NCBI GenBank assembly: GCA_031963445.1
Contig: JASSUH010000001.1
Coordinates: forward strand, 186,001-250,000
Reading direction: 5' to 3'
Source of the DNA: JASSUD01 sp031963445
GTDB lineage: Bacteria; Pseudomonadota; Gammaproteobacteria; Burkholderiales; Burkholderiaceae
Length of the DNA stretch: 64,000 nucleotides
Made by a program: the position numbers and the translations under genes. Numbering within the stretch: position 1 is the first letter of the stretch; each line of letters starts with the position of its first letter. Positions 26,935 to 36,047 of this stretch are shown one piece after another. Under the pieces are notes generated by a model. The model had not been told where the DNA came from. It did not search any database and worked only from the letters and a program-made list of their open reading frames with translations.

Positions 26935-26988
26935 TTGAATTTAAAAAATTATTATTTTATTTAATTAAATTTTTGCGAGGTTAATATA

Positions 26989-28395
26989 ATGTTTCTCCCA
27001 CCCTCTTCCTCCTCTAATTACTCTCAAGAGTCGCATCAGATTCGATCAAACTCTGACGATAAAAGAGGTCAATCGCGACAAGCAAAAAACCGTAATTATC
27101 CTTCATCTTCCCAACATCCGGAAAATCACTTTCCCGGAAACCCAGGAAGTAGAAAAAAAGCGAATCAATATTTATTTGAGGTTGAGGACAACCCTTGGAA
27201 TCGAAGGTTGTCCACTATCGCCCCCTCTGGTGATGATTCCTCTGACGATGATTTTTTCTCTGACGATGATGATTCAAAGCATCTAGAGTCAGGGCTGCCC
27301 TCATCAGGGAACCCTAGCCACCTAACCTCTCGTGAATCCAGACCTGAAACTCCGACGACATGGCCAGATGGATCGAAACCTGCATTTTTTGATGAATTAG
27401 AAGATACCCTGCGCAATAATCAAAGTTCTCAATATGCATCCAGTAGCCAAGCTGCGCAGTCACAACCGAGAACGCCTGAAAACTTTCAACGCTTGCAATC
27501 CACACCTAGTGATCCAGCTACAGTGAGCGCAGAGAGAGAAATTGTCCCTCCCCGGGTCACTAGTGCTGCAACGCAAAATAATCTTCTTGTTCAGCGGGGC
27601 AGCGAGAGCAGGCAAGTTGCGCAATATATTCCTGCAGCACCAGCTACATCTGGCGGCCCAGTTACACTGAGCACAGAGGTAGGGATTGCGCCTTCCCAGG
27701 TCCTTAGTACTGCAGCACAAAAAATACAGGATGAAATAAACAAAAAAATGTCCCATATTGTTGATATTCAAAAATCAGTAAAAATGGAAATAGATGAGAG
27801 CGAGAAAGATTTAAATGAATCCAAATTACACTTAGCCTCCGCCATATTAGATGAGATATTACCTAAAATTAATAAATTAGAAAAAGAAATTAAAAAAATT
27901 AAAAATGATACTACTTCCGTAGGCAAGAAATTTCTTTCTGTATTTAGAGTAAATATCAATTCAAATGAAAACAAAATCAAAGAAATGAAAGATTTAGAAA
28001 ATCAAATGGAAAAATTAGTATCTTCAGCGCAGATAATTAGCTCTAGAGAAGCAGGAGAAAGAGAGTTAAAAGAAGCATTAAGAATCGCATTTCCTGATTC
28101 CCCGGAAGATCACATAGCCAAAGATGCATCAGACCTAGCCGCCATAAATACTCAAGGAAAACAAATAGTAAAGGCAGAACAGCCTGCGCTGCCAGAGGCA
28201 CAAATAGCAGTGGAAACAGCATCAACGTCTCTACAAATAACTCTTTTGGGAGAAGACGGCAGCAGTGATCTCTTAGGTTCCCAATCAGGAACTCCTTCCG
28301 CTCAAGTTATTGTACGGGGACAGGGACAAAATAAACTTAAACCATCTACCTCAAGCAGAGGGCTTAATTTTTTTGGGAAAAAGACAAATAAATAG
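26989..28395 (+). CDS. Unknown effector-like protein (Ser/Pro-rich, coiled coil)
   Basis: 468 residues, not recognised as a known family. The first about 250 residues are disordered and rich in Ser, Pro, Asn, Gln and Asp (MFLPPSSSSNYSQES; acidic SSDDDFFSDDDDS near 78-93). Two imperfect repeats are seen: SAEREIVPPRVTSAATQ and STEVGIAPSQVLSTAAQ. A lysine/glutamate-rich coiled coil spans about 245-345 (LEKEIKKIKND). The C-terminus is again Ser/Thr-rich and ends FGKKTNK. No signal peptide or membrane helix. Low GC, isolation between recG and queA, the Ser-rich N-terminus and the upstream hrpII-like box suggest a type III secreted effector. GCGAGG precedes the ATG by 11 bases. Confidence 0.6.
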   Translation: MFLPPSSSSNYSQESHQIRSNSDDKRGQSRQAKNRNYPSSSQHPENHFPGNPGSRKKANQYLFEVEDNPWNRRLSTIAPSGDDSSDDDFFSDDDDSKHLESGLPSSGNPSHLTSRESRPETPTTWPDGSKPAFFDELEDTLRNNQSSQYASSSQAAQSQPRTPENFQRLQSTPSDPATVSAEREIVPPRVTSAATQNNLLVQRGSESRQVAQYIPAAPATSGGPVTLSTEVGIAPSQVLSTAAQKIQDEINKKMSHIVDIQKSVKMEIDESEKDLNESKLHLASAILDEILPKINKLEKEIKKIKNDTTSVGKKFLSVFRVNINSNENKIKEMKDLENQMEKLVSSAQIISSREAGERELKEALRIAFPDSPEDHIAKDASDLAAINTQGKQIVKAEQPALPEAQIAVETASTSLQITLLGEDGSSDLLGSQSGTPSAQVIVRGQGQNKLKPSTSSRGLNFFGKKTNK

Positions 28396-28512
28396 CAGGA
28401 TAAGAAAATGCTGAGAATAATGCACTGCATCTCTTTATGGAAAAATAAAAATTTGCTGCTTTTAAAAAAAGCGTTAAATAAATTTACTGTTATCAATGCT
28501 TAGTCTCGATAC

Positions 28513-28535
28513 GCCCCCAGTAAAACGGGGGCTTT
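28513..28535 (+). terminator. Probable intrinsic terminator of the effector-like gene
   Basis: GCCCCC (28513-28518) and GGGGGC (28527-28532) form a six-base GC stem with an eight-base loop, followed by TTT. The U-run is short. It is 118 bp after the stop at 28395. The rest of 28396-28707 shows nothing else clear and must hold the queA promoter. Confidence 0.55.
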
Positions 28536-28707
28536 AAGGGAAAATCTCGCGTTTCTTACTCCTCCTTTAATCTCATACTGCTACCACGTGCATAACCTCC
28601 ATTTTTGGCCTCAAAAGATCAAAATAAATATGCAGTCAGCATTTGGCCATTTTTGGTACATTACCGCTGCGCTTATATACTGCCGGCAATAACTCTCGAT
28701 GCACCCT

Positions 28708-29784
28708 ATGCTTACCCTTTCAGATTTCGACTTTAATTTACCCCCCGAACTAATCGCACAAACCGCGCTACCCCAACGCAGCGCAAGCCGTTTGCTGGAA
28801 GTTGATTCAGATCAAACACCGCCGCGTTTTGTTGATCGGTGCTTTGCTGATTTACTGAAGTGCGTCACGCCTGGGGATTTGTTGGTGTTTAACGATACCA
28901 GGGTGTTAAACGCGCGTTTGCTGGGCAATAAGGTGAGTGGTGGGAAGGTTGAGGTGTTGATCGAGCGCGTGCTCAGTGAGCGTACTGCGCTTGCGCAGAT
29001 TCGGGCGAGTAAGCGTCCGCGCCCAGGTAGTACGTTGCGTTTAGCTGATGCGTTTGAAGTTACGGTAGAGGCATATGCTGAGGCGGATGCCTCTGATACA
29101 CCCTTTCATATTCTGCATTTCCCAGACAATTGTTACACGCTGCTTGAGCGTTACGGGCGTTTACCGTTGCCGCCTTATATTACGCGCACGCCTGATACGT
29201 TTGATGAGAAGCGTTATCAAACGATTTTTGCAGCGCAGCCAGGTGCTGTTGCAGCGCCGACGGCTGGGTTGCATTTTGATGAAGCGCTCTTTGCACAACT
29301 TGACGCGCATGGGATACGGCGCACCACGTTGACGCTGCATGTAGGCGCCGGCACATTTCAGCCCGTACGCACGGAAAACCTCGCTGAGCATCGGATGCAT
29401 AGTGAGTGGTACCATGTGCCGCCGTCACTGGTGGACGCGATTGCTGAAACACGGGCAGCGGGTAAGCGAGTCATTGCCGTCGGTACTACCTCGCTGCGCG
29501 CGCTCGAAGCGGCAGCGCAAGCGGCTGAGAAAGCCGGTGCACCGACTGGAACAATACAAGCTGGCAGTGCTGCCACTGATATATTTATTACACCAGGCTA
29601 TCGCTTCCGCCTCGTTGATCGGCTTATCACTAACTTCCATTTACCTAAATCAACGCTATTTATGTTGGTCTGCGCGTTTGCTGGCACGGATGCGATGCGT
29701 GCCGCTTACCAGTATGCGATTGAGCAGCGTTATCGTTTTTTTAGTTATGGCGATGCCATGCTTCTGACTTGTACCTCATGTTGA
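28708..29784 (+). CDS. queA: S-adenosylmethionine:tRNA ribosyltransferase-isomerase
   Basis: Transfers the ribosyl part of SAM to preQ1 at tRNA position 34, giving epoxyqueuosine. I start at ATG 28708 (MLTLSDFDFNLPPELIAQTA), the conserved family N-terminus; an ATG three codons upstream is possible. Other marks: LLVFNDTRVLNARLLG, GRLPLPPYI, AAPTAGLHFDE, TLHVGAGTFQPVR, AVGTTSLRALE and LITNFHLPKSTLFMLV. It overlaps tgt by 7 bp, giving the conserved queA-tgt pair. Confidence 0.98.
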   Translation: MLTLSDFDFNLPPELIAQTALPQRSASRLLEVDSDQTPPRFVDRCFADLLKCVTPGDLLVFNDTRVLNARLLGNKVSGGKVEVLIERVLSERTALAQIRASKRPRPGSTLRLADAFEVTVEAYAEADASDTPFHILHFPDNCYTLLERYGRLPLPPYITRTPDTFDEKRYQTIFAAQPGAVAAPTAGLHFDEALFAQLDAHGIRRTTLTLHVGAGTFQPVRTENLAEHRMHSEWYHVPPSLVDAIAETRAAGKRVIAVGTTSLRALEAAAQAAEKAGAPTGTIQAGSAATDIFITPGYRFRLVDRLITNFHLPKSTLFMLVCAFAGTDAMRAAYQYAIEQRYRFFSYGDAMLLTCTSC

Positions 29785-30908
29785 ATTTTGATTTGCTCAC
29801 AACTGACGGCCACGCTCGCCGCGGCCGTTTAACGTTGAATCATGGCGTAATAGAAACGCCTATTTTTATGCCCGTAGGCACCTATGGTGCGGTAAAAGGG
29901 ATGTCGCCGCATGAATTGGAAGCGATTAATGCGCAGATTATTCTGGGCAATACTTTTCATTTGTGGTTGCGCCCTGGGTTAGAGGCAATCGCAGCGCACG
30001 GTGGACTACATGGTTTGATTGGCTGGCGTAGGCCGATGCTGACGGATTCGGGCGGTTTTCAAGTCTTTAGCCTCGGCGCGTTGCGCAAAATTACTGAGGA
30101 AGGCGTTACTTTTTCCTCCCCACTTAACGGTGAGCGTCTTTTTTTATCGCCTGAAATCTCGATGCAAATCCAAACTGTGTTGAATTCAGATATTGCGATG
30201 CAGTTTGATGAATGCACACCGTATAAGATCAATGATGTAATCACAACCGAAAAGCAAGCTGCAGATTCAATGCGCATGTCATTACGGTGGGCGCAGCGTT
30301 CGAAAAATGCATTTACCGAGCTACAAAACCCAAATGCGCTGTTTGGCATTGTGCAAGGTAACTTATATGAGGGGCTGCGTGACGAATCACTCGCTGGCCT
30401 AACTGAAATTGGCTTTCCAGGCTACGCGATTGGTGGACTATCGGTGGGCGAGCCGAAAGACGAAATGCAGCGCATTTTGAACCATATCGGCCCTCGCCTG
30501 CCCGCGCACGCACCGCATTATTTGATGGGGGTCGGAACGCCCGAAGATCTAGTCGCAGGAGTAACCGCAGGCATTGATATGTTCGATTGCGTGATGCCCA
30601 CGCGCAATGCTCGCAATGGTTGGCTCTTCACCCGCTTTGGCGATATCAAAATTAAAAATGCGGTGCACCGGCATGACACCCGCCCCCTTGATGAAAGCTG
30701 TAGCTGTTATACATGCAGTAACTTCTCGCGCGCTTATTTGCATCATTTGCATCGAATCGGCGAAATGCTTGGCGCACGGTTAAATACGATCCATAACCTG
30801 CATTACTACTTGCAATTAATGAGTGAAATGCGCGCAGCGATTGAGTCACATACTTTTGCTGACTTTGTGAAGAAATTCCACGCTGAGCGGCAGCGTGGTT
30901 GCGCTTAA
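29778..30908 (+). CDS. tgt: tRNA-guanine transglycosylase
   Basis: Exchanges guanine 34 for preQ1 in GUN-anticodon tRNAs, the step before QueA. 376 residues from ATG 29778 (MLNFDLLTTDGHARRGRL); the TTG three codons earlier is less likely. Active-site segments: MLTDSGGFQVFSLG, IAMQFDECTPY, the nucleophile region MFDCVMPTRNARNGWLFT; the zinc site is CSCYTCSNFSRAYLHHL. The stop overlaps the end of the convergent DUF1016 gene by 4 bp. yajC-secDF, normally next in this operon, is displaced by that gene. Confidence 0.98.
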   Translation: MLNFDLLTTDGHARRGRLTLNHGVIETPIFMPVGTYGAVKGMSPHELEAINAQIILGNTFHLWLRPGLEAIAAHGGLHGLIGWRRPMLTDSGGFQVFSLGALRKITEEGVTFSSPLNGERLFLSPEISMQIQTVLNSDIAMQFDECTPYKINDVITTEKQAADSMRMSLRWAQRSKNAFTELQNPNALFGIVQGNLYEGLRDESLAGLTEIGFPGYAIGGLSVGEPKDEMQRILNHIGPRLPAHAPHYLMGVGTPEDLVAGVTAGIDMFDCVMPTRNARNGWLFTRFGDIKIKNAVHRHDTRPLDESCSCYTCSNFSRAYLHHLHRIGEMLGARLNTIHNLHYYLQLMSEMRAAIESHTFADFVKKFHAERQRGCA

Positions 30909-31972
30909 AGTTGCGCGCAATTCTCAAAGCGCGCTTTTGACAACGCTACTGCCTCATGCAGCTTCTGTTCAGGTAATTGTCGAGAGGGCAAGCCAGTCAT
31001 ATATTCAGCCACATGAATACCACTTTGCCCTAGCTCTAAAAGCTCAATCTGCTCATGATTTTTGCCTGTGCATAGAATGATGCCTAAGGGCGGGGCTTCA
31101 TCTGGCTCTTGTTCATATTTTGCCAACCAACGCAGATAGAGTTCCATTTGACCTTTATCTGCTGCTCTAAATTCGCCAAGCTTTAATTCAATCGCTACCA
31201 GTCGTTTGAGACAACGATTGTAAAAGAGCAAATCAATATAAAAATCTTCATTATCTATCTGCACCCTTTTCTGACGAGCGACAAAACTAAAACCCGTTCC
31301 TAGCTCTAACAGAAAATGCTCCATTTCGCGCAAAATGGCGTCTTCTAGGTCTTTTTCAAAGTAACGGTCTTGTAGACCTAAAAAATCGAGAATATAAGGG
31401 TCTTTTAACACTACGTTAGGATTTAACATCTCCTGGTTTCGCAACGCCGCCAATTCAATTGCTAGTAACTCATCTGGCTTGCGCGAAAGTGCTGTACGCT
31501 CAAACAACATGGAATTAAGACGATTTTGTAAAGTCCGAGTGCTCCAGCCCTCGCTACGGCACATCTCCAAATAAAATTCGCGTTTGAGCGGGTCATCAAT
31601 ATAAATTAGGCTACGCAAGTGCGTCCAACTCAATTGTCTACGCAGTGCGTAGACAATCTTTTCATCTTCAAATACCTCAGCAAAGCGAAGCATGTGACGA
31701 AGATTTTTAACGCAAAAATTACGTCCATATTCAGCCTCTAATTGCCGAGCCAACGTTATGACGATTTGCTCACCATACTCAGCACGTTCGCCCTTAAGTA
31801 CCTCAGTATGGATACGCCGTCCTATATGCCAGTAAAGCAATGTCAGTGTTGAATTGACGGTAGCGGCTAGTCCTGACTTAGCTTGCTTGATTAAATGGCG
31901 GATGTCATTAATCAACACCGATGCGGTAGCTTGCATTTTTTCAGTTTGCGCATCGGGTAAAGATGAATTCAT
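30905..31972 (-). CDS. DUF1016/YhcG-family PD-(D/E)XK nuclease-like protein
   Basis: 355 residues. The N-terminal DUF1016 domain (about 15-165: LLYWHIGRRIHTEVL, RNFCVKNLRHMLRFAEVF, LSWTHLRSLIYIDDP, FYLEMCRSEGWSTRTLQNRL) is followed by a PD-(D/E)XK-type fold with FYIDLLFYNRCLKRLVAIELKLGEF carrying the Asp ... Glu-x-Lys core, then KGQMELYLRWL. The family is linked to nucleic-acid processing and often found in mobile or defence-associated DNA; its exact role is not settled. It sits in reverse orientation between tgt and yajC, its 3' end overlapping tgt, so it looks like an insertion into a conserved operon. Confidence 0.9.
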   Translation of the reverse strand: MNSSLPDAQTEKMQATASVLINDIRHLIKQAKSGLAATVNSTLTLLYWHIGRRIHTEVLKGERAEYGEQIVITLARQLEAEYGRNFCVKNLRHMLRFAEVFEDEKIVYALRRQLSWTHLRSLIYIDDPLKREFYLEMCRSEGWSTRTLQNRLNSMLFERTALSRKPDELLAIELAALRNQEMLNPNVVLKDPYILDFLGLQDRYFEKDLEDAILREMEHFLLELGTGFSFVARQKRVQIDNEDFYIDLLFYNRCLKRLVAIELKLGEFRAADKGQMELYLRWLAKYEQEPDEAPPLGIILCTGKNHEQIELLELGQSGIHVAEYMTGLPSRQLPEQKLHEAVALSKARFENCAQL

Positions 31973-32220
31973 TACCGCCCCTTTTCGTCTAGCAATAGGT
32001 TAATGCCGAGGCCCTTGCGCTAATTCACCTAGCACAAAGCATGAATCAGATTAAGGCAGTGCTAGAATACTCAAATTTTTTAAAGACGCGCTATATACCT
32101 TTTGGGTAATAGCATGGCGCCGCTACAGGGTTATGCAGAAGTTACTTTAGCTTTCACAGCATTTTCTCAATATAATCCGGCGTAATTTCACTATTTTTGA
32201 CCGTCTTAATGGAGTGTCCC

Positions 32221-32547
32221 GTGTTTATTTCCCCTGCTTTTGCACAAAGTGCCGCCGGTGCGACAACTGAATCAAGTTTGATGAGTTTTTTACCGTTGAT
32301 TTTGATGTTTGTGGTGCTGTATTTCATTATGATTCGCCCACAAATGAAGCGCCAAAAGGAACATCGCGGCATGCTTTCAGCACTTACTGTAGGCGATGAA
32401 GTGGTAACCAGTGGTGGCTTGGTAGGTAAAATTACCAAAGTAAACGAAGCCTATGTCGGCATTGAGATTGCACAAGGCGTTGAAACTACTGTGCAGAAAC
32501 ATGCGCTGACAGCCGTTCTTCCAAAAGGCACACTAAAAGCCCTCTAA
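32221..32547 (+). CDS. yajC: Preprotein translocase subunit YajC
   Basis: Small partner of the SecDF complex at the SecYEG channel. Start taken at GTG 32221 (MFISPAFAQSAAG), because GGAG stands six bases before it and relatives start MxFISxAFAQ; the frame extends upstream to ATG 32209 and TTG 32197, which have no suitable ribosome-binding site. One transmembrane helix (LMSFLPLILMFVVLYFIMI), the conserved RPQMKRQKEH, then the domain with GDEVVTSGGLVGKI. 108 residues. secD follows after a family A repeat. Confidence 0.95.
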   Translation: MFISPAFAQSAAGATTESSLMSFLPLILMFVVLYFIMIRPQMKRQKEHRGMLSALTVGDEVVTSGGLVGKITKVNEAYVGIEIAQGVETTVQKHALTAVLPKGTLKAL

Positions 32548-32566
32548 GTCTTCCACGGAACTTTTG

Positions 32567-32670
32567 GGAACCTGTTTAGGACCTCCCTGGCACCCTTGCG
32601 CCGCTTTGCCGTACGCATTTGTACTGTCTGTGGACGTGCAAGGCCACCAGGAAGGCCTTAAACAGGTTCT
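32567..32670. repeat. Family A palindromic repeat, copy 6
   Basis: Full copy in inverted orientation between yajC and secD: left terminus GGAACCTGTTTAGG, right terminus CTTAAACAGGTTCT, some mismatches between arms. It is 20 bp after the yajC stop and splits yajC from secDF, which are usually cotranscribed. Confidence 0.85.
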
Positions 32671-32791
32671 GGTAGTTTCATCGTATAAAAATGCCAGCAC
32701 ACCGTACGTGAATACTGGCCACAAAGTATGATGCTGCCGGTATGATGCAAACCTTTCTTTTCGCTTTATTTAGCCTTCTACTCCAGCCGCA

Positions 32792-34711
32792 ATGAACCGT
32801 TATCCTCTCTGGAAATATGCTGTGCTGCTTGCAGCGCTGACACTTGGCTTGCTGTATGCGTTGCCTAATTTTTTTGGCACTGTGCCAGCGGTACAGATTT
32901 CAAGCGGCAAAGCGACGGTAAAAATCGACGCTGATATTTTGCAAAAAGTGGAGCAAGCACTCGCTTCACAAAATCTTTCAGCCGAGCACATCACCTTTGA
33001 TAATCGCAATGCGAATGCGACTATCCGCGTGCAATTGCGCGACACGGATACGCAGTTACGTGCGAAGGATTTGCTTAGCAAAGCACTCAACCAAAACCCA
33101 GCCGACCCGGCTTATATCGTCGCGCTTAATTTGCAAAGCGCAGCGCCCAAATTTTTTGCCTCGCTAGGTGCCAAGCCAATGTATTTGGGCCTTGATTTAC
33201 GGGGTGGCGTGCATTTCTTATTGCAAGTTGATTTAGCTGGCGCGCTCAATAAAAAGCTTGACGTTAACGCGGCTGACGCCCGTGCCCGACTACGTAATCG
33301 CAATCTGCGCGCAACGGTTAAGCGTGCAGGACAAAACATTTTGATTAATGTAGCCGATGAACGCACGGCTGATGCAGCACATGGATTGCTTGCAGAAGGC
33401 CTTAACGAATTGCAATGGCGCAAGCAAGCGCAGCCCACTAGCGGCTACCAGCTGATTGGCTCATTTACGCCAGCCACGCAACGCAGCGTGCAAGAAAATG
33501 CCGTTAAGCAAAACATGGCCACGCTGCATAACCGTGTTAATGAACTGGGTGTAGCCGAGCCCATTCTGCAACAACAGGGTGAAGATCGAATCGTAGTGGA
33601 ACTGCCCGGCGTGCAAGACACGGCCAAGGCGAAAGATATTATCGGTCGCACTGCGACCCTTGAGGCCCGCTTGGCTAACCCTGATGCACTCAGCTTATCC
33701 GATACAGATCCAATCCCACCAGGCGATGAACTTTTTAATTATGGCAATGGGTCAGTGCTGCTCAGAAAGCAGGTGATTTTTACTGGTGACAGAATCGCTG
33801 ACGCGTCAGCTGGCTTTGATGAGCATCAACGACCCGCTGTCAAGATTCGCCTTGATGCAGCCGGTGGCCGTGTTCTGCGCAGCGTCTCACGCGACAATAT
33901 TGGCAAGCCAATGGCGATTGTGCTGTTTGAAAAAGGCGCAGGCGAAGTGCTGACGGTAGCGACGATTCAATCTGAACTGAGTGAAAATTTTCAGATTACT
34001 GGCATGGCGTCTACCCAAGCTGCCAATGATTTAGCGCTGCTATTGCGCGCTGGCTCACTGGCGGCTCCTATGGAAATTATTGAAGAGCGCACGATTGGCC
34101 CAAATCTCGGTGCCGATAATATTAAAAAAGGCTTTGCTTCGGTGCAGTACGGTATCACGGCAATTGCTATTTTTATGCTGGTCTACTATCTGCTGTTCGG
34201 CCTAATTTCAGTCATTGCGCTGTCAGTTAACCTGCTGTTGTTAGTAGCCATTTTATCGATGCTGCAAGCGACCCTGACGCTACCTGGCATTGCTGCCATT
34301 GCGCTGACATTGGGGATGGCTATCGACGCCAATGTGCTGATTAACGAACGCATACGCGAAGAACTACGCGCAGGCGCGCCCCCACAAACGGCGATTTCTG
34401 CCGGCTTTCAACACGCTTGGGCCACGATTCTTGATTCAAACGTGACCACGCTCATCGCTGGCCTTGCCTTGCTTGCGCTTGGCTCAGGGCCGGTGCGTGG
34501 CTTTGCGGTGGTGCACTGTATTGGAATTTTGACGTCTATTTTCTCAGCCGTATTTTTTGCTCGTGGGCTGGTTAATCTTTGGTATGGCGGGCAGCGCAAG
34601 CTCAAGTCATTATCCATTGGTCAAGTATGGCGCCCTACCACAGCGCCGTCTGAGAACCAGCAAACTGATACAAATACGGCCAACGCTACTGCTAGCAAAA
34701 AAGCCAATTAA
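32792..34711 (+). CDS. secD: Protein translocase subunit SecD
   Basis: Inner-membrane subunit that uses the proton gradient to pull secreted proteins out on the periplasmic side. 639 residues: TM1 (YAVLLAALTLGLLYALPNFF), the large periplasmic P1 domain with YLGLDLRGGVHFLLQVD, RVNELGVAEPILQQQGEDRI and GIVQ-type hairpins, then five C-terminal helices with TLGMAIDANVLINERIREEL and the last VHCIGILTSIFSAVFFARGL. The C-terminal 30 residues are polar and probably cytoplasmic. The secF start lies 29 bp on. Confidence 0.98.
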   Translation: MNRYPLWKYAVLLAALTLGLLYALPNFFGTVPAVQISSGKATVKIDADILQKVEQALASQNLSAEHITFDNRNANATIRVQLRDTDTQLRAKDLLSKALNQNPADPAYIVALNLQSAAPKFFASLGAKPMYLGLDLRGGVHFLLQVDLAGALNKKLDVNAADARARLRNRNLRATVKRAGQNILINVADERTADAAHGLLAEGLNELQWRKQAQPTSGYQLIGSFTPATQRSVQENAVKQNMATLHNRVNELGVAEPILQQQGEDRIVVELPGVQDTAKAKDIIGRTATLEARLANPDALSLSDTDPIPPGDELFNYGNGSVLLRKQVIFTGDRIADASAGFDEHQRPAVKIRLDAAGGRVLRSVSRDNIGKPMAIVLFEKGAGEVLTVATIQSELSENFQITGMASTQAANDLALLLRAGSLAAPMEIIEERTIGPNLGADNIKKGFASVQYGITAIAIFMLVYYLLFGLISVIALSVNLLLLVAILSMLQATLTLPGIAAIALTLGMAIDANVLINERIREELRAGAPPQTAISAGFQHAWATILDSNVTTLIAGLALLALGSGPVRGFAVVHCIGILTSIFSAVFFARGLVNLWYGGQRKLKSLSIGQVWRPTTAPSENQQTDTNTANATASKKAN

Positions 34712-34740
34712 TCTACGCCAAGTTAAGTTTAAGGATACTG

Positions 34741-35691
34741 ATGGAATTCTTCCGCATCCGCAAAGATATCCCGTTTATGCGGTATTCGCTGATCTTCAAT
34801 GCGATTTCGCTGATTACTTTTTTAGCTGCCATCTTTTTCTTGGTGCACCGTGGCTTGCATTTATCGATTGAATTTACTGGCGGCACAGTACTTGAAGTGA
34901 ATTATCCGAAGGCAGTAGAGCTAGAGCCGGTACGCGCGGCTCTGCGTAAGCTCGGTTATGGCGATGTGCAAGCGCAAACCTTTGGCACCTCGCGTGACGT
35001 TTTAATTCGCCTGCCTTTACAAAAAGGGATGTCTTCTGCCAAGCAAAGCGAGCAAGCTATGGCCACCCTAACGGAACAAGAGCCAGCTGCCAAACTACAG
35101 CGCGTTGAATTTGTCGGGCCACAAGTCGGGCGTGAATTAATGACCAACGGTCTGCTAGCCCTACTCTGTATTGCGCTTGGGATTGGTATTTATCTGTCGT
35201 TACGTTTTGAATGGAAATATGCAGTCGCTGGCATTATTGCGAACCTGCACGATATTGTGATTATTCTTGGCTTTTTCGCTTTCTTTCAGTGGGAGTTTTC
35301 ACTTTCCGTGCTCGCCGCTGTACTCGCTGTGCTCGGTTACTCTGTGAACGAATCGGTGGTGATTTTTGACCGGATTCGAGAGACCTTCCGCAAACAGCGC
35401 AAAATGAGCGTCGCTGAAGTGATCAACCATGCAATCACCAGCACCATGTCACGCACCATCATCACACACGGGTGCACTGAAATGATGGTGCTCTCAATGC
35501 TTCTTTTAGGCGGTGTGACGCTGCATTACTTCGCGCTGGCGCTCACCATCGGCATTCTGTTTGGTATTTACTCATCCGTCTTCGTCGCTTCCTCACTGGC
35601 GATGTGGCTTGGTGTAAAGCGCGAAGATTTGATTAAACACCATAACCCCAAATATGACCCGAGCGACCCTAATGCGGGTGCGCAAGTCTAA
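34741..35691 (+). CDS. secF: Protein translocase subunit SecF
   Basis: Pairs with SecD. 316 residues: N-terminal FRIRKDIPFMRYS, TM1, the periplasmic IEFTGGTVLEV, then VEFVGPQVGRELMTNGLLAL and helices with VLGYSVNESVVIFDRIRETFRK and TMSRTIITHGCTEMMVLSML. Intact and in the normal place after secD. Confidence 0.98.
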   Translation: MEFFRIRKDIPFMRYSLIFNAISLITFLAAIFFLVHRGLHLSIEFTGGTVLEVNYPKAVELEPVRAALRKLGYGDVQAQTFGTSRDVLIRLPLQKGMSSAKQSEQAMATLTEQEPAAKLQRVEFVGPQVGRELMTNGLLALLCIALGIGIYLSLRFEWKYAVAGIIANLHDIVIILGFFAFFQWEFSLSVLAAVLAVLGYSVNESVVIFDRIRETFRKQRKMSVAEVINHAITSTMSRTIITHGCTEMMVLSMLLLGGVTLHYFALALTIGILFGIYSSVFVASSLAMWLGVKREDLIKHHNPKYDPSDPNAGAQV

Positions 35692-36047
35692 AAAAATTAA
35701 GCATTTATGCGCAGCGGCTTCGTTGCGTAATTCTCAATTGCAATAGAGCATAACTGCTACGCAGTTAAACAAAAATTAAAAAACGCGTTGTGCTTTATTG
35801 CTTTTCAATATGACCTAAAAGCAAGCCGCTTCAATTAGTCGACAGCAGGTTGTTAGCCTTTCAGCTAGTTGGTACATAGGTTCTAACTATTGCCTAATGA
35901 ACCAACTAGCTGGCTGCCAAACTTGTATTTCATACAGAAGCTCTTTCCTTTGGCCCTTCTTTTAAAAAGCTTTTTTCTATCGCTTTTTATATCCATGTTT
36001 GGCTAACCATCTCCACTCTCACGCACTAAAAAACTTGCTGATTTTAT
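35692..36047. other. Intergenic region secF-Rpn gene with inverted repeat
   Basis: About 355 bp. A perfect 12-bp inverted repeat, CAGCTAGTTGGT at 35862-35873 and its complement at 35901-35912, has a 27-base spacer that itself contains GGTTC/GAACC, extending the stem. No poly-T follows on either side. No promoter or gene recognised otherwise. Confidence 0.5.

Larger units (their letters stand above)
26559..26988. other. AT-rich intergenic region upstream of the effector-like gene
   Basis: About 430 bp, clearly more AT-rich than flanking genes. It contains an imperfect inverted repeat GGAAAGCCTG (26585) / CAGGCCTTTCC (26628), the TTCG-N16-TTCG motif (26776-26799), a short AATTTC/GAAATT pair (26793-26811), and a perfect 13-bp inverted repeat (26850-26862 and 26922-26934). 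GCGAGG at about 26974 is the likely ribosome-binding site of the next gene. No family A-C repeats. Confidence 0.6.
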
